25,456 nt of DNA. Origin: an uncultured Erysipelotrichaceae bacterium (GTDB lineage Bacteria > Bacillota_I > Bacilli_A > Erysipelotrichales > Coprobacillaceae). The stretch covers positions 1 to 25,456 of the forward strand of contig CAJUOS010000035.1 of the NCBI GenBank assembly GCA_910588075.1. The letters run 5' to 3'. The position numbers were made by a program, and so were the translations under genes. The notes beneath the pieces were generated by a model. The model had not been told where the DNA came from, made no database searches, and saw only the letters and a list, made by a program, of their open reading frames with translations. Below, one piece after another: positions 24,764 through 25,456 of the stretch (the stretch's first letter is position 1; the number at the start of each line of letters is the position of its first letter).

Positions 24764-25217
24764 AATAGTCTTTTCCTCCTCTCAACTTAAATATTGAATA
24801 TCTATTATCCATCTATAAATAACTTATTTAAATACATTTTAAATGATTATATATAAAGAACAATATTATTTCTTCATTTTGGTATAAAGTTTCATAAAAA
24901 CAAATTTTTTAACATTAAATTTGCAAACACATTTCATAAATATTATCACCAATGATATTCAATATAATATTCACTTTCATATATGAAATATTATTTTTTC
25001 TGAATAAATTATCCAACAACACTTTAATATATTGTACTTATTTATTGAATTGATTAAAATAAAGTCATCAGTAAAGTCCCTTGAAATATTTTTGACGAAA
25101 TACATTGCTTTATTGATAAATCCAAATTTTATTTGGATTTTTTTGTCTTATAAACCTATATATTGATATTATAACAACTTACTACTTTAAAGTTTATGCC
25201 TTTTTACTTGAATTTAC
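24764..25217. promoter_or_regulatory. Intergenic region ahead of RpiR copy 2, with palindrome and small ORF
   Basis: This AT-rich 450-bp gap has three features. A perfect 14-bp palindrome, TTTCATATATGAAA (24975-24988), resembles an RpiR operator. A 42-codon minus-strand frame (25105-24977) begins MYFVKNISRDFTDDFI and has no clear ribosome binding site; it may be a remnant. The sequence at 25206-25233 has ACTTGAA twice, 21 bp apart, close in form to the lyase and GH1 elements. I cannot fix the promoter of RpiR copy 2; the stretch right before its start has many AT-rich candidates. Confidence 0.4.
25118..25144 (+). terminator. Terminator-like hairpin with plus-strand T tract
   Basis: AAATCCAAA (25118-25126) and TTTGGATTT (25132-25140) form a perfect 9-bp stem with a 5-nt loop, followed on the plus strand by TTTT. 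No plus-strand gene precedes it, so it may end an antisense or small transcript, or act as a leader structure on the minus strand. Confidence 0.45.
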
Positions 25218-25258
25218 AAAAAAAGAACTTGAAATATTTTATTCAGGTTCTTTTTTAT
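25217..25258. terminator. Bidirectional terminator-like hairpin
   Basis: AAGAACTTGAA (25223-25233) pairs with TTCAGGTTCTT (25242-25252), with one G-U pair, around an 8-nt loop. A/T flanks give a T tract on both strands. On the minus strand it would back up the EIIC terminator just upstream of it. Confidence 0.6.
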
Positions 25259-25262
25259 TGCA

Positions 25263-25295
25263 ATAAAAAAAGAATGAGTATTTCTACTCATTCTT
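25263..25295 (-). terminator. Terminator of the PTS EIIC gene
   Basis: AAGAATGAGTA (25270-25280) and TACTCATTCTT (25285-25295) form a perfect 11-bp stem with a 4-nt loop. On the minus strand TTTTTTT follows. It starts 12 nt after the EIIC stop codon. Confidence 0.85.
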
Positions 25296-25306
25296 ATCAG
25301 TTTTTA

Positions 25307-25456
25307 TTAAGCTTCAGCAGATTGTCTATTTTGATATTTTTCATATGCAATGAAGAATGGTGCATAGATAACGATTGCTACAACGAATACAACCAATTGA
25401 GAAAGTGCACCCATAATATTTCCACCTGTAGCTAAGAATCCCATTAAGATTGGTGG
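25307..25456 (-). CDS. PTS lactose/cellobiose-type EIIC component, C-terminal fragment
   Basis: The last 49 codons of a gene enter the window from the right edge and end at TAA (25309-25307). The readable product runs PILMGFLATGGNIMGAL, then a hydrophobic helix SQLVVFVVAIVIYAPFFIAY and the charged tail EKYQNRQSAEA. The GFLATGG turn and the final helix with YxPFF are typical of the C-terminal end of lactose/cellobiose-family (Lac) EIIC permeases. Such permeases import beta-glucosides or chitobiose as 6-phosphates with EIIA and EIIB. This matches the GH1 phospho-glucosidase further along the same strand. The rest of the gene is outside the window. Confidence 0.85.
   Translation of the reverse strand, partial: PPILMGFLATGGNIMGALSQLVVFVVAIVIYAPFFIAYEKYQNRQSAEA

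Noticed and set aside
24977..25105. Calling the 42-codon frame a transposase fragment
   Set aside because: The wording is vaguely transposase-like, but I see no catalytic motif, terminal repeats or target duplication, so I left it as an unassigned frame.

Overview
The window comes from a low-GC Gram-positive bacterium (Bacillota). Most of it is roughly 25-30% GC by eye. Genes carry strong AGGAGG-type ribosome binding sites, and A/T-rich rho-independent terminators are common. The gene set (PTS, RpiR regulators, FIVAR and F5/8 type C modules on a surface polysaccharide lyase, HD-GYP) suggests a gut-type Erysipelotrichia or related Clostridia. That taxonomic guess is inference. Almost all genes lie on the minus strand; the exception is one two-gene plus-strand operon near 5.9-7.4 kb.

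Left region (1-2.9 kb): an ABC-2 type exporter operon, visibly richer in G+C than its surroundings. It reads MerR regulator > ABC ATPase > permease (cut by the window edge), coupled by ATGA overlaps. The MerR promoter has a 19-bp spacer with an inverted repeat inside it. A short coding remnant follows upstream, then a stand-alone RibD C-terminal-like reductase.

2.9-5.9 kb: a putative lipoprotein with a small ORF just downstream, then about 1.65 kb of extremely AT-rich DNA with traces of a decayed gene.

5.9-9.0 kb: a plus-strand operon of an orphan P-loop kinase and an S51 (PepE-like) serine peptidase joined by a 1-nt overlap, then a convergent MATE transporter.

9.2-13.7 kb: a compact phosphorelay operon, transcribed as REC-HD-GYP output protein > free-standing Hpt protein > membrane hybrid histidine kinase with two receiver domains. 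It should connect an extracellular signal to cyclic-di-GMP hydrolysis.

13.8-25.4 kb: a carbohydrate-use region. It has a large secreted family 8 polysaccharide lyase (catalytic domain, five F5/8 type C-like modules, five FIVAR-like repeats, C-terminal membrane anchor), a LacI regulator, a GH1 6-phospho-beta-glucosidase, two RpiR regulators, mannose-6-phosphate isomerase, and the C-terminal end of a cellobiose/lactose-type PTS EIIC. The lyase and GH1 promoters share a nearly identical element, two TTCAAGT repeats 22 bp apart over the -35 box. This suggests that extracellular polysaccharide cleavage and intracellular phospho-beta-glucoside hydrolysis are controlled together.

I saw no CRISPR array, rRNA, tRNA or intact insertion sequence. 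The most interesting leads are the shared operator-like element, the coupled kinase/S51 peptidase pair, the three-gene phosphorelay, and the non-canonical C-terminal anchor of the lyase.
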